Made by a program: the position numbers and the translations under genes. Shown here piece by piece: positions 26,530-35,007 of a stretch of DNA of 64,000 nt (position 1 is the first letter of the stretch; each line of letters starts with the position of its first letter). Origin of the DNA: CAWDMN01 sp963803155 (GTDB taxonomy: Bacteria; Acidobacteriota; Terriglobia; Versatilivoradales; Versatilivoraceae); contig CAWDMN010000032.1 in NCBI GenBank assembly GCA_963803155.1, positions 1 through 64,000 of the forward strand. The letters run 5' to 3'. The notes under the pieces were generated by a model, which saw nothing but the letters and a program-made list of their open reading frames with translations, was not told the DNA's origin and did no database searches.

Positions 26530-26840
26530 TGAGGAGCTAAACTGCCAACACGACTGGTGCAACAAAAAAATGAAATTGTGATGGAGGCGGCCTGCCCTCA
26601 GGCTGTCTGAGCAGTTTTGGCAACTCATGCGGGTGAGTGCGCCCTGTCTCCATCTAAGCTATTTTCTTGGGAGCAATTCCGGGAGGATGAGGCTGCTGCC
26701 AAGGCGGACTCCGACTGCCGAACAGGTCTGGACCGCACACCACACCAATGGCTCGCCAGGAGGCTCGCCCTCCCGTACATTCCATCCCATGGCACACTCT
26801 CTATCTCATCGCACTTTGAATTATCCCCGAATTTGAGAGC
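26530..26840 (+). repeat. Dispersed modular intergenic repeat, copy R3
   Basis: Begins GAGGAGCTAAACTGCCAACA, carries the GATGGAGGCGGCCTGCCCTC hairpin module, and ends with the module GGCTCGCCCTCCCGTACATT to CGCACTTTGAATTA. The same last module with nearly the same ending closes copy R5 at about 45000. Confidence 0.7.
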
Positions 26841-26919
26841 TTGGTTGACAAGGTTCCGGATGCCGTTTAGGATGGCATTTTTGCGGGACTGCATTTTCTA
26901 GATGAGGGAGAAGTTGTCA

Positions 26920-28002
26920 ATGAGCACAGAGGTACTTTGGGCCCCGGTATATTACCGGAAATATTCCGCCGAGGAGACACTGCCTTCTAGATTCGAGCGA
27001 TTGATTGATCGAATGGAGATGAGACCCTTCGTTTCCGGCAAGTGGACTGTTATTAAGATGCACATGGGCAGACAAATCGGTTTCACCACCATTCATCCAT
27101 TGTTCGTCAAAATCCTGGTTGATAAGTTGCGCAGCTATGGCGCCAAGGTTTTCATTGCCGATCAGGATATTTCGGGAGCTCGCAGCCGCGGCTATTCCGA
27201 GGACTACCTGGGAGTCCCGCTGATTTTTGCCTGTGGCGTGACGGGGAAATATTTCGTGGAGAAAACGGTCGATTTCAAGACCTTCCACCATGTCGATATT
27301 GGGGGCAATATTCACGATGCTGAAGTGATGATTAATTTGTCGCATGCCAAGGGCCATGGGGCCTGCGGCTTTGCCGGTGCTTGCAAGAACATTGCCATGG
27401 GCTGTGTGACCGATAGGACGCGGGGAGAAATCCACAACTTGGAGGGCGGGCTGCTCTGGGATGAAGAACTCTGCGACCACTGTGAAGCCTGTCTGCAAAG
27501 TTGCAATCATCATGCGAACCAATTTGATTCAGCGGGGCGATACCAGGTTTTCTTTCACCACTGCACCTATTGCCAGCACTGTATCAAGGTTTGCCCTAAA
27601 GGTGCCATCACGCTCGATGCTTCCAGGTTTGAGGATTTTCAAACAGGAATGGCGATTTGCACGGATGAAGTGTTGAAAACTTTCCAGCCCGGCTCCGTCT
27701 TTTACATCAATTTCCTTTTGAACGTCACGGCACTTTGCGATTGCTGGGGTTTCTCCACTCCACCCATGATCCCGGATATCGGCATCATGGCCTCAAGGGA
27801 TCTTGTCGCGGTGGAACGCGCCTCCCTTGATTCCATCCGGGTGGAAAATCTGATCCCGGCGGGAATTCCCCAAGGGTTTGAGCTGACCGGGCCGGGGCAT
27901 CTTTTTGAACAATTGCATGGCAAAAATCCCTTGGTTCAGCTGAATCAATTAGAAGCCCTTGGATTAGGCCGACAAGCCTATTCTCTCTCGGAGATTCTAT
28001 GA
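26920..28002 (+). CDS. DUF362 protein with two 4Fe-4S clusters
   Basis: Iron-sulfur protein of the DUF362 family. The DUF362 region (about 1-170) has GFTTIHPLFVKILVDKLR, SHAKGHGACGFAGACKNIAMG. Two ferredoxin-type cluster motifs follow: CDHCEACLQSC (about 190) and CTYCQHCIKVCPKGAI (about 223), each CxxCxxCxxxC. I prefer the ATG at 26920, preceded by GAGGGAGAAG, over the ATG at 26902. The 360-residue length suits the family. It probably transfers electrons in the cytoplasm; no redox partner is adjacent, so the pathway is unknown. Confidence 0.88.
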   Translation: MSTEVLWAPVYYRKYSAEETLPSRFERLIDRMEMRPFVSGKWTVIKMHMGRQIGFTTIHPLFVKILVDKLRSYGAKVFIADQDISGARSRGYSEDYLGVPLIFACGVTGKYFVEKTVDFKTFHHVDIGGNIHDAEVMINLSHAKGHGACGFAGACKNIAMGCVTDRTRGEIHNLEGGLLWDEELCDHCEACLQSCNHHANQFDSAGRYQVFFHHCTYCQHCIKVCPKGAITLDASRFEDFQTGMAICTDEVLKTFQPGSVFYINFLLNVTALCDCWGFSTPPMIPDIGIMASRDLVAVERASLDSIRVENLIPAGIPQGFELTGPGHLFEQLHGKNPLVQLNQLEALGLGRQAYSLSEIL

Positions 28003-28197
28003 GGCGGAGAATGCACAAAATATGTGAATCTCCTTCCCCGGAAGATTTGATCATGTGGCGAACGGATTTTGCGCTATATGATAGCAAAGTTAAAATTAAT
28101 AGAGTCATCACTCCATTAGTCACGGAATTGAAGACTCCTAAAGGCTCATGAAGGGGAATGAAACAAAACCCAATCCAAATAAAGGTGAAATATTAAT

Positions 28198-28371
28198 ATG
28201 CGCCGGACGATAATCTTTTTATTTGTATTGGCCGTCCTTTTGCCTCCGGGTGCTTTTTCAAGTGACGCTTCTGTCAGCCATTCAACTTCTCATAAACATT
28301 ATAAGAGGCACGCCGTCAAACATACAAAAATGAAGCACTCCTCTCACGGGCGAAATCAGGGCATTTTTTAA
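28198..28371 (+). CDS. Small secreted His/Lys-rich peptide (57 residues)
   Basis: A short gene below common length cut-offs. The ATG at 28198 is preceded by AAAGGTGA about 10 nt upstream. Residues 1-22 form a clear signal peptide (MRRTIIFLFVLAVLLPPGAF). The mature part of about 35 residues has seven His and many Lys/Ser (SHSTSHKHYKRHAVKH, KMKHSSHG), no Cys and no acidic residues apart from one Asp. A strong terminator lies about 70 bp downstream. The composition suggests metal or polyanion binding outside the membrane, but that is inference. I recognise no family. Confidence 0.6.
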   Translation: MRRTIIFLFVLAVLLPPGAFSSDASVSHSTSHKHYKRHAVKHTKMKHSSHGRNQGIF

Positions 28372-28439
28372 TTGATTGAGCCCCGGTTGTGGCAATCCTA
28401 TTTGTCGCTGTCAAGAAAGCGCATCCCGCGATAAAAAAG

Positions 28440-28468
28440 CGCCCTGGCAAAAAGGGCCAGGGCTTTTC
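28440..28468. terminator. Bidirectional rho-independent terminator
   Basis: Stem GCCCTGGC/GCCAGGGC with an AAAAAGG loop, followed by TTTT on the plus strand and by GCTTTTTT on the minus strand. It sits between the convergent His-rich peptide gene and the lipoprotein gene and can serve both. Confidence 0.8.
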
Positions 28469-28510
28469 CCGGGACTATTTTTTGCCTGTATGTTCGATTA
28501 GCCCGCCGGC

Positions 28511-29227
28511 CTATTTCTTTTCCACGCTTTCGAACTCCAACCATTCGAATGCCTTCGGATCGTCGAACAATTGCCGGACCATTTGCTGCAATTGGTCGGT
28601 TGACGCAATCAGGATGAGCCCCTGATCATTATTTTGAATTGAGGCAAGGGTGATCTTTTTTCCCTCCAATAATTTGCTCAAATTTTCATCGTCCAGATAT
28701 CCCAAGCGAAGATGTTTTTCGTTCAGCTGTACTTTAAAAAACCGATGAATGGGGGAAACATGGACCCTGAGCGGGCCATTGGACCCGGCGCTCTCCGCTC
28801 CTCCTTTTTCTGCTTCCAGGCGGAGCAATAATTGGTCATTGAGTCGTCCTACTTGAGGTGCCAGGTAAAATGCCGGCGTGGCATATACCTCCTTAAAAGT
28901 GTGTACTCCTTGGTTGTTCAATCCAAGATCGGATGAAAGGTCCAGGAATAATTCCCCCTCTAAGCGACCCAGCCACCCTCTCTCCTTTTCGCCGCTACTG
29001 AAAATCACATCATATTCGCTGGACTGAGGATCTTCAGGCACAGCCTTGGAAAAAATCAACCGTTCTTTTGATTGTTCTGAATCTGACTGCTCCTCCCATG
29101 TTCCAATCAAGCCAGGCTCGAACAAGGCCTCTTCTTTTGTAATCAGGGGATTCAAGGAATCCGCGGGAGCGCAACCCGCCAAAAGCAATGTGCCAGTCAT
29201 TAAGAGGGGAAAATAAACTTTTTTCAT
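28511..29227 (-). CDS. Lipoprotein of unknown function
   Basis: Starts at the ATG at 29227, preceded by AAGGAG at 7 nt; the frame upstream of this is not supported. The N-terminus MKKVYFPLLMTGTLLLAGC is a lipoprotein signal with Cys19. The 238-residue protein is rich in Glu/Leu, and has the pattern LIGTWEEQSDSEQSKERLIFSKA followed by WLGRLEGELFLDLS, suggesting a beta-barrel lipocalin-like or calycin-like fold. I do not recognise a named family. It is a single gene on this strand, ending at the bidirectional terminator. Confidence 0.75.
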   Translation of the reverse strand: MKKVYFPLLMTGTLLLAGCAPADSLNPLITKEEALFEPGLIGTWEEQSDSEQSKERLIFSKAVPEDPQSSEYDVIFSSGEKERGWLGRLEGELFLDLSSDLGLNNQGVHTFKEVYATPAFYLAPQVGRLNDQLLLRLEAEKGGAESAGSNGPLRVHVSPIHRFFKVQLNEKHLRLGYLDDENLSKLLEGKKITLASIQNNDQGLILIASTDQLQQMVRQLFDDPKAFEWLEFESVEKK

Positions 29228-29399
29228 AAACAGCTCCTTAGCTATTGAAGATGAATTCCTACGATTTTCCTTACACAAATAAATAGCGACAAATATGTGC
29301 AAAAATTTCAGTTCATCGCATTTTTTTGAGTGGGTGAGGTGAAATTAAGGATTCAGCGCATCGGGAACAGAGCCAATGTCGGATACTACACGGCGGAAC

Positions 29400-29750
29400 T
29401 TTTCAAAGGGTTGAAACATGACGGCGAGGGGCAACACAAGAAGATGAAAATTTGCATCAAGGATGGGACGCGCGAGTGTGACGAAGTCACCCATCGCGCG
29501 TCGCCTGGCCAGCTTTGCCCGCTGAGCCAGCGCGCACCGGTGACGGTGGTCACTCGTGCCCGCTCCACCTTTGACTAACTGGGATTTTCTAGGGAGCCAC
29601 TCATGCCAGCGCGGCTGGCACAGCAAGACGATGAAAACGGGATGATGGAGGCGACCTGCCCTCAGGCCGTCTCAGCAGGCTTGGCAAACTCAGACGGGCT
29701 GGGGGCACTCCGCCTCCATCCAGGAGATTTTCCGGGGAGGGAAGGGCGAC
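29400..29750 (+). repeat. Dispersed modular intergenic repeat, copy R4 (longest)
   Basis: Contains, in order, GCAACACAAGAAGATGAAAA, the GCGAGTGTGACGAAGTCACC module with its inverted partner GGTGACGGTGGTCACTCGTG, GGGATTTTCTAGGGAGCCAC, GCGCGGCTGGCACAGCAAGA, and the GATGGAGGCGACCTGCCCTC to CTCCGCCTCCATCCAGGAGA hairpin module. It ends at the 3' end of the kinase gene. Confidence 0.7.
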
Positions 29751-29754
29751 GCGG

Positions 29755-32169
29755 CTATCGTATAAAAAAACGCGAAAGCCAATTCCGACCGAGGAGTTTC
29801 AAGGGGGCATAATAGGCGGCTACCAACATCAATCCCAGCCCGGCAATCATCAGGCTGAGCGGCCAGAGTGGGCTGTTCTTCAACAGATCCTGGGAAAGCC
29901 GGATGATACCGATGGCCAGAAAGATCAATCCCGTAAAGGTGTAATTGCGAGTCTGTTTGGGGATGCTGAACAGAAAAATGGCAAGGGCGGCAATCGGCAA
30001 CAGAATTTCAAAAGTCCAGGCTTCGTTTCGGAAGATGAGATTAGCCGGATTTTCATTCCACCGGCTGGTGCTGGAAAGTCCCAGGAGCAATAATGGAATC
30101 AAAATATGACCGGCGATAACAAATCTATAGGCTTTGGCTACCGTGCGCATTTGCGCGGAAGAAGAGTGCTCGCAAAAAAGCTGCAGCAGAAAATAGAGTC
30201 CCGCGTTCAAGATGAACAGGTACTCCAGGTCGCCACGGGTCCAGGGGAGATTGTTCTTCAACCATTCCGCGTAAGGCTTGTGATAAAAGGCTACACCACT
30301 AAGTCCGGCATAGGTGAAAACAACAGAGTGGCCGAAAAGATAGGGTGAGTCTGAACTCTTCTTCATCTTTTCCAAGATGAATCCCCCGCACAAGTAAGCC
30401 AGTGCGACCGGGAGGCAATAGAAAAACAGTCTTCCCTGGTCCGTTTCGAGCCATTTCAACAATCCGAGCCGAAGCATACTGGCCAGGAAAAACAGGGCAC
30501 TCATGAAAGCCAGGCCCAATGAAAAGACAGGGGAAGCAGTAAAGCGGCGTAAAAGCAAGTAGGCAGGCAGGGAAACCAGCAAAGCCCACCAGAGCCGTGC
30601 ATTGGTGAGGCGTCCAAACTCGAAATACGTTAGGAAGAACTCCAGCTCCTTCTTCCCCTGAGTCCAATGAGACTGCCAGCCATACTCGCACATGGCCAGC
30701 AATGAAACCACCGTAAGGAGCAGACAGAAGCCAAGAAGGAATGCAATCCCGGTGCGTCGCCGGTCCTGTTGCCAGAAGGATCGACCCAGCCACGCCATTA
30801 CTGCGGTTAATGCCGTGACGGTCAAAACCGCGGGGGTTCCCCGGAATGAAAGGAATTGGAAAAAAACCAACAAGGAAGAACCCACGATCATGATCCAGGC
30901 GCCCAGGTAGAGGGAAAGATTCGAAAGCGAAAGCCTGCGCAGGCTCAAAAGCCAGGCGTCTTCAGGCTCGGTCAGTTTGGAGTAGCGTTTACGAAAGGCA
31001 TCGACTTCATAGGGGGAAATCAAATGGTCTTGTCCCCAGCCATCGATGTCTCTCATGTGCTGTTCGATTTTGCCCGCCAGATGCCGGCTATAAGAGGTGG
31101 GCAATGCCACCACGACATCCCCTGCCAGACAACGGGCCAGATCATCGGCCATCTCACGCGCTGATGCGTAGCGGTGTTCCGGGTCCTTCTCGAGAGCCTT
31201 CAAACAGATATTCTGCAGGTCACGGCTGATTTGGGAGTTTAAACGGCGCGGCCAGAGAGGATCTTCGCCACAAAGGGATGCCATTTGCAATTCCTGTGTG
31301 GCGCCTCGAAAAGGAAGGGTTCCCGTCAAAAGTTCGTAAAGAATGATGCCGAGAGAAAATACGTCGCTGCGAGGATCAAGAGCGCCAGTCCCTGCTTGTT
31401 CAGGGGAGAAGTAATCGAGAGTCCCCAGTCGCTGTCCCACCTGAGTTATTTTCTTTTCATCCGTTCCCAGAGGAAGAGCCAGCCCTAAATCTAATAATTT
31501 TGGCTCCAAATCAGCACCTACCAGGATATTCCCAGGTTTCAAGTCGCGGTGAAGAATGTGGCGCTCGTGCAAAAAAGCAACAGTTTGGACGATTTTAAGC
31601 ATCAGGCGCAACTTAGCCTCAAGGGGGAGAGGCTGCGCTGTTTCGGTCAGAGGTTTGCCTTCCACATGCTCCATGACAAAGTATGGGGATTCTTCCCCTT
31701 CCCCCAACGCATAAACGTGAATCAGGTTGGGGTGCTTCAAACCCGCCAGGATGCGGGCTTCCCGGAGGAACCGTTGCCGCAGTTCCGGGAATACAACGAG
31801 ACGGGGGAGAAGAAACTTGATGGCCACTTTTCGCCGCAGTTGTTCGTCCTCCGCCAGATACACTCGTCCCATTCCACCATGGCCGAGCGGGTCCAGCAAA
31901 CGATACCCCTTCAATTCGGGGGGCGGAGTAATCTCGGGATCCCTGAGTGCTTCCTCTCCGTCCGTCCCCAGGGCATTATCCATTGCCTGCAGGGTTAATA
32001 AGTGATTCTCGAGTTCTGGCATCAGGTGGGAATGCCGTCGGCAATAGGTCTCGATCTCCACATCTTCTCCCGCGTTTTGTCGATCGATATAAAAGGCAAG
32101 GGCTTCCGCCAGGGCCGTTTCACGAGGGTCTGAGGAAGAACAATCAAGTTGTGAGGATGATTTGTCCAT
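29755..32169 (-). CDS. Membrane-anchored Ser/Thr protein kinase
   Basis: Hanks-type kinase. Residues 1-80 resemble the regulatory N-terminus often seen with ECF-linked kinases (AEALAFYIDRQNAGE, RRHSHLMPELENHLLTL). Kinase domain about 88-350: glycine loop GHGGMG (96-101), VAIK Lys118, catalytic HRDLKPGN with Asp209, and DLG at 227-229 in place of the commoner DFG, then SPEQ and PRSDVFSLGIILYELLTG. The C-terminal 400 residues hold about ten hydrophobic helices, with no PASTA or other sensor domain. It lies 22 bp downstream of an ECF sigma gene, so the pair probably forms one signalling unit. Confidence 0.92.
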   Translation of the reverse strand: MDKSSSQLDCSSSDPRETALAEALAFYIDRQNAGEDVEIETYCRRHSHLMPELENHLLTLQAMDNALGTDGEEALRDPEITPPPELKGYRLLDPLGHGGMGRVYLAEDEQLRRKVAIKFLLPRLVVFPELRQRFLREARILAGLKHPNLIHVYALGEGEESPYFVMEHVEGKPLTETAQPLPLEAKLRLMLKIVQTVAFLHERHILHRDLKPGNILVGADLEPKLLDLGLALPLGTDEKKITQVGQRLGTLDYFSPEQAGTGALDPRSDVFSLGIILYELLTGTLPFRGATQELQMASLCGEDPLWPRRLNSQISRDLQNICLKALEKDPEHRYASAREMADDLARCLAGDVVVALPTSYSRHLAGKIEQHMRDIDGWGQDHLISPYEVDAFRKRYSKLTEPEDAWLLSLRRLSLSNLSLYLGAWIMIVGSSLLVFFQFLSFRGTPAVLTVTALTAVMAWLGRSFWQQDRRRTGIAFLLGFCLLLTVVSLLAMCEYGWQSHWTQGKKELEFFLTYFEFGRLTNARLWWALLVSLPAYLLLRRFTASPVFSLGLAFMSALFFLASMLRLGLLKWLETDQGRLFFYCLPVALAYLCGGFILEKMKKSSDSPYLFGHSVVFTYAGLSGVAFYHKPYAEWLKNNLPWTRGDLEYLFILNAGLYFLLQLFCEHSSSAQMRTVAKAYRFVIAGHILIPLLLLGLSSTSRWNENPANLIFRNEAWTFEILLPIAALAIFLFSIPKQTRNYTFTGLIFLAIGIIRLSQDLLKNSPLWPLSLMIAGLGLMLVAAYYAPLKLLGRNWLSRFFIR

Positions 32170-32191
32170 GAGCGATGAGTGATTTATGACT

Positions 32192-32893
32192 TCATTGATC
32201 TAAAAGAATCCGAAACCGTTGAAGGGCTCGATGAAGCAACAAAGAGGTGTTTTCGTGGCTTTTCCCCATCCGGGCGGCTGTTTCCGCCGTAGTGAGCCCC
32301 TCAATTTTTGCGAGCAAGATCACTTGTCGATATTCTTCGGGCAGAGAATCTAATCTGCCCATCAGCTTCTTGATTTCTTCATCCGAAGACAAGATACGGC
32401 TTGGGGTCCAGGAGTGGGCCGGTTCAGGCCCGAACGGATTACTCTCCGAACGGAACGACACGGTCTCTTCCGTTTGCCGTTTTTCCCTTTCGTGATATCG
32501 AACCGCATCGAGTATAACATGAGAGGCAATCCGAAACAGCCAGCGCGAGAAGGATCCAGGAGACTGATATTCAAACCGGCGCAAGTCTCGAAACGCCCGG
32601 AAAAATACCTCCTGAAGCAAGTCGTCCACTTCCAATTTCCCGCGCAGTTCCAAGTTAAGATGGTAATGCAGATAAAGTGCGAGCCGGCGGTGATACTTTT
32701 CAAAAATAGCCGTAAATGCCGATTCACTTCCCCTTTGAGCATGGCCAATCCAACTTAAGGAGGAGGTTGGGGGGAGACCCTGGCAAGGACTTTCCCCATT
32801 GACTTTTGGATCCTCTTTAGTGGTACAAATCTGCGAGCCCGGCGAGGAGGAGCCAGCCTTGTCGGCGGGAGCAGCGGGAAGGTGGCCACTCAT
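32192..32893 (-). CDS. ECF-type RNA polymerase sigma factor
   Basis: Sigma-70 family protein of the extracytoplasmic-function class. Residues 1-55 are a low-complexity extension. Region 2 (about 65-135) shows FEKYHRRLALYLHYHL, DDLLQEVFFRAFRDLRRFE and SFSRWLFRIASHVILDAVR. Region 4 (about 175-232) shows LPEEYRQVILLAKIEGLTTAETAARMGKS. No anti-sigma gene follows; instead a Ser/Thr kinase gene does, as in kinase-regulated ECF groups. The ATG overlaps the stop of the upstream AsmA-like gene by 4 bp, so its translation is coupled. Confidence 0.93.
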   Translation of the reverse strand: MSGHLPAAPADKAGSSSPGSQICTTKEDPKVNGESPCQGLPPTSSLSWIGHAQRGSESAFTAIFEKYHRRLALYLHYHLNLELRGKLEVDDLLQEVFFRAFRDLRRFEYQSPGSFSRWLFRIASHVILDAVRYHEREKRQTEETVSFRSESNPFGPEPAHSWTPSRILSSDEEIKKLMGRLDSLPEEYRQVILLAKIEGLTTAETAARMGKSHENTSLLLHRALQRFRILLDQ

Positions 32894-34974
32894 TTCTTCT
32901 CTCCCGAAGAGCTGCTTTTCTTTTTCTGCAATTCATCCAAGGTCCCTTTCAACATGTCTTGCCATGAAGACTTCTTCTTCTCCGGGGGGGTGCCCGCCGC
33001 AGGTTGAGATGCCGCGGAGGGCGGCGCTGTCGCGCCGGGAGAAGTTAAGGATCCTTTGGGATTCGATTTGAAAAGGTTCTTCAACCCTTGCTGCAGGCCG
33101 CCCTCCAGCAGTTTGCTCTTCAAGTTGGCCTGGATGGTCTGCGTGTCAAGAGAGCAGGAAGGTTTCTCCACCGACCCTCGAAGCCGCAAGGGTACAACCG
33201 CATGCCCCTGATCGTTCTGGAAAAAAGTGGCAGAGGAAACATTGGTAAGAAGGGAAGTCCAATTTTGTCCCTGGCTGAGGGAGGCAGGCAATTCCGCGGC
33301 AATTTGATAATCGAGAGTCTTGTCAAATCCAAAGCTCCCGTTAGCCCTCAGAGTGGTTTGAGCCAGGTGCGCCATCAAATCCGACATCTTGACGCGTCCA
33401 TCGGACACCGTGAAATTTGCGATTAAGTCTTTGAGCCGGGTAGCGCCCCCCTCCGCGGAGGCGCCCTGAATACGGGCCAAACCCGACAATTGTTGCATCA
33501 AATCAAATGAGCGAATACTGCCATTCATCAGCTGCAGCTTTCCTCCACCCGTCAGATTGCGCGTGATTTCTTCGTAAACACCTCCCGAGCCCTTGACATC
33601 CATATTCAGAGAGAGAGTTCCGGTCAGCAGGTTTTGAAGCTTGGTGTTGTCGGCCAAGAACCGTTCCAGGTTGACCTCGCTCAAGCTGGAGCGGAAAGAA
33701 AACCGGGGAGGCGTCGGATTCAGGTCCAGCGTGGCGCTGCCAGCGTGTTTTCCTCCATACATTTGAAAATTGAGGTCCTGCATTTCGAGAATTTTGCGAG
33801 CCATTTTCATGCGGGCGGATGCCTGGGTCAAGACAAGATTTTTATATTGCACTTCTCCAGCGGTGAACTGGCCTTCCTCAACTTGAAGCAAGGCCAGGTA
33901 ATCTTTGGGAGGGGGTGACTTGGAATTTGCAGGCCCCGCCATGAGCGCAGTGGCCGAGTTGAGGGAGAAAATAAGGTGTGAAAGAAAATCCATCCGCTGG
34001 TGTTCGGGCGATGGCACGGAAACGATTTGTTCTTCAAAATTGTGGATCAAGTCCTGGTTTAAGCCATCCACCGAAGCATGGAAGCTTGGACGAACTTCCG
34101 CAAGCCATTGTTCCAACTGGCCCAATTTCAGCTGGTCGGCATTGAGTTGAAAAGTGACATGAGGCGCATCGAAATTCTGAAGCCGCAGTTTGCCGCTCAG
34201 GTGAGTCTGCTCAATCCTGGCAGCGAGCCGTGAGATTTCCGCGGAATCTCCCGAAAAAATCATCTCCGCGTTTTCCAGTTGCAGAGGGACTTTCAAGAAA
34301 GGGGTCCGGGCTTCGACATCATTCAGCGACATTTTACCATGAACTTTCATGGCAGCTTCCGCCTGAAATGGCTTCTGAAGCGTCAACTGCATGGAGAGCG
34401 CTCCCTTATGAATCTGGTAGCCTTCAGGCAGACTGACGCCAAATGAGCTCCCCATAGCCTGCACGTCCGCTACTGGCGTGGGCGCTTGAGTGCTTGCTTC
34501 TAACGAAAGGTTTCCAGAAGGGCCCCAACTGCCGGAGAGCTGGCCCTTCAGCCGGGTCCGGGAGCCCAAAACCATTTCCCAAGGACTGGAACGGAATTGG
34601 CTTCCTTCAAAAGAGAGGCCGGCGTTGGTGAGCTGGATGGTTTCGTTGATCCCGGGATACCGGATGGTGACTGGTGAAAAAGTGAGCTTTCCGTTAAGTG
34701 CTGGACTCAGCGAAGTGCCGCCAATGTGAAGCTGGCCGTCTGCAGATCCGGAAGCGGAGATTCCTTCGGGTGCGCCCGATCCAGCCAAAGCAATCAAATG
34801 GAGGATGTCCGCGAAATTCGCCCGAGGGATACCCACATCTAGGTTGTAAAGGGATTCCCTTTTTTGAAACTGCACGGAACCGCCTATGCTGACCTGAGAT
34901 TGAGGAAGTTGGATTTTCAACTGGCGCACCTGCAGAGTTTCACCTGCATATAACATGCTACTGTCAAGGCTCAC
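32890..34974 (-). CDS. AsmA-like protein, C-terminal part after an in-frame TAG
   Basis: The C-terminal 694 codons of an AsmA-family protein (envelope-spanning lipid-transfer-like or membrane-assembly proteins). Visible are repeated beta-strand units and the AsmA_2 core: LLTGTLSLNMDVKGSG, LTGGGKLQLMNGSIRSFDLM, and LKDLIANFTVSDGRVKMSDLM. The tail is a Ser/Pro/Lys-rich disordered stretch ending SSSSGEKK. It begins at a GTG that has no ribosome site, and reading upstream in the same frame gives 11 sense codons, then the TAG at 35008-35010, then the N-terminal part. The two parts are therefore one gene interrupted by a single amber codon. Confidence 0.8.
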   Translation of the reverse strand: MSLDSSMLYAGETLQVRQLKIQLPQSQVSIGGSVQFQKRESLYNLDVGIPRANFADILHLIALAGSGAPEGISASGSADGQLHIGGTSLSPALNGKLTFSPVTIRYPGINETIQLTNAGLSFEGSQFRSSPWEMVLGSRTRLKGQLSGSWGPSGNLSLEASTQAPTPVADVQAMGSSFGVSLPEGYQIHKGALSMQLTLQKPFQAEAAMKVHGKMSLNDVEARTPFLKVPLQLENAEMIFSGDSAEISRLAARIEQTHLSGKLRLQNFDAPHVTFQLNADQLKLGQLEQWLAEVRPSFHASVDGLNQDLIHNFEEQIVSVPSPEHQRMDFLSHLIFSLNSATALMAGPANSKSPPPKDYLALLQVEEGQFTAGEVQYKNLVLTQASARMKMARKILEMQDLNFQMYGGKHAGSATLDLNPTPPRFSFRSSLSEVNLERFLADNTKLQNLLTGTLSLNMDVKGSGGVYEEITRNLTGGGKLQLMNGSIRSFDLMQQLSGLARIQGASAEGGATRLKDLIANFTVSDGRVKMSDLMAHLAQTTLRANGSFGFDKTLDYQIAAELPASLSQGQNWTSLLTNVSSATFFQNDQGHAVVPLRLRGSVEKPSCSLDTQTIQANLKSKLLEGGLQQGLKNLFKSNPKGSLTSPGATAPPSAASQPAAGTPPEKKKSSWQDMLKGTLDELQKKKSSSSGEKK

Positions 34975-35007
34975 GTTGAGCTTGGCGTGGCCGCTGCCCC
35001 CGCCTGC

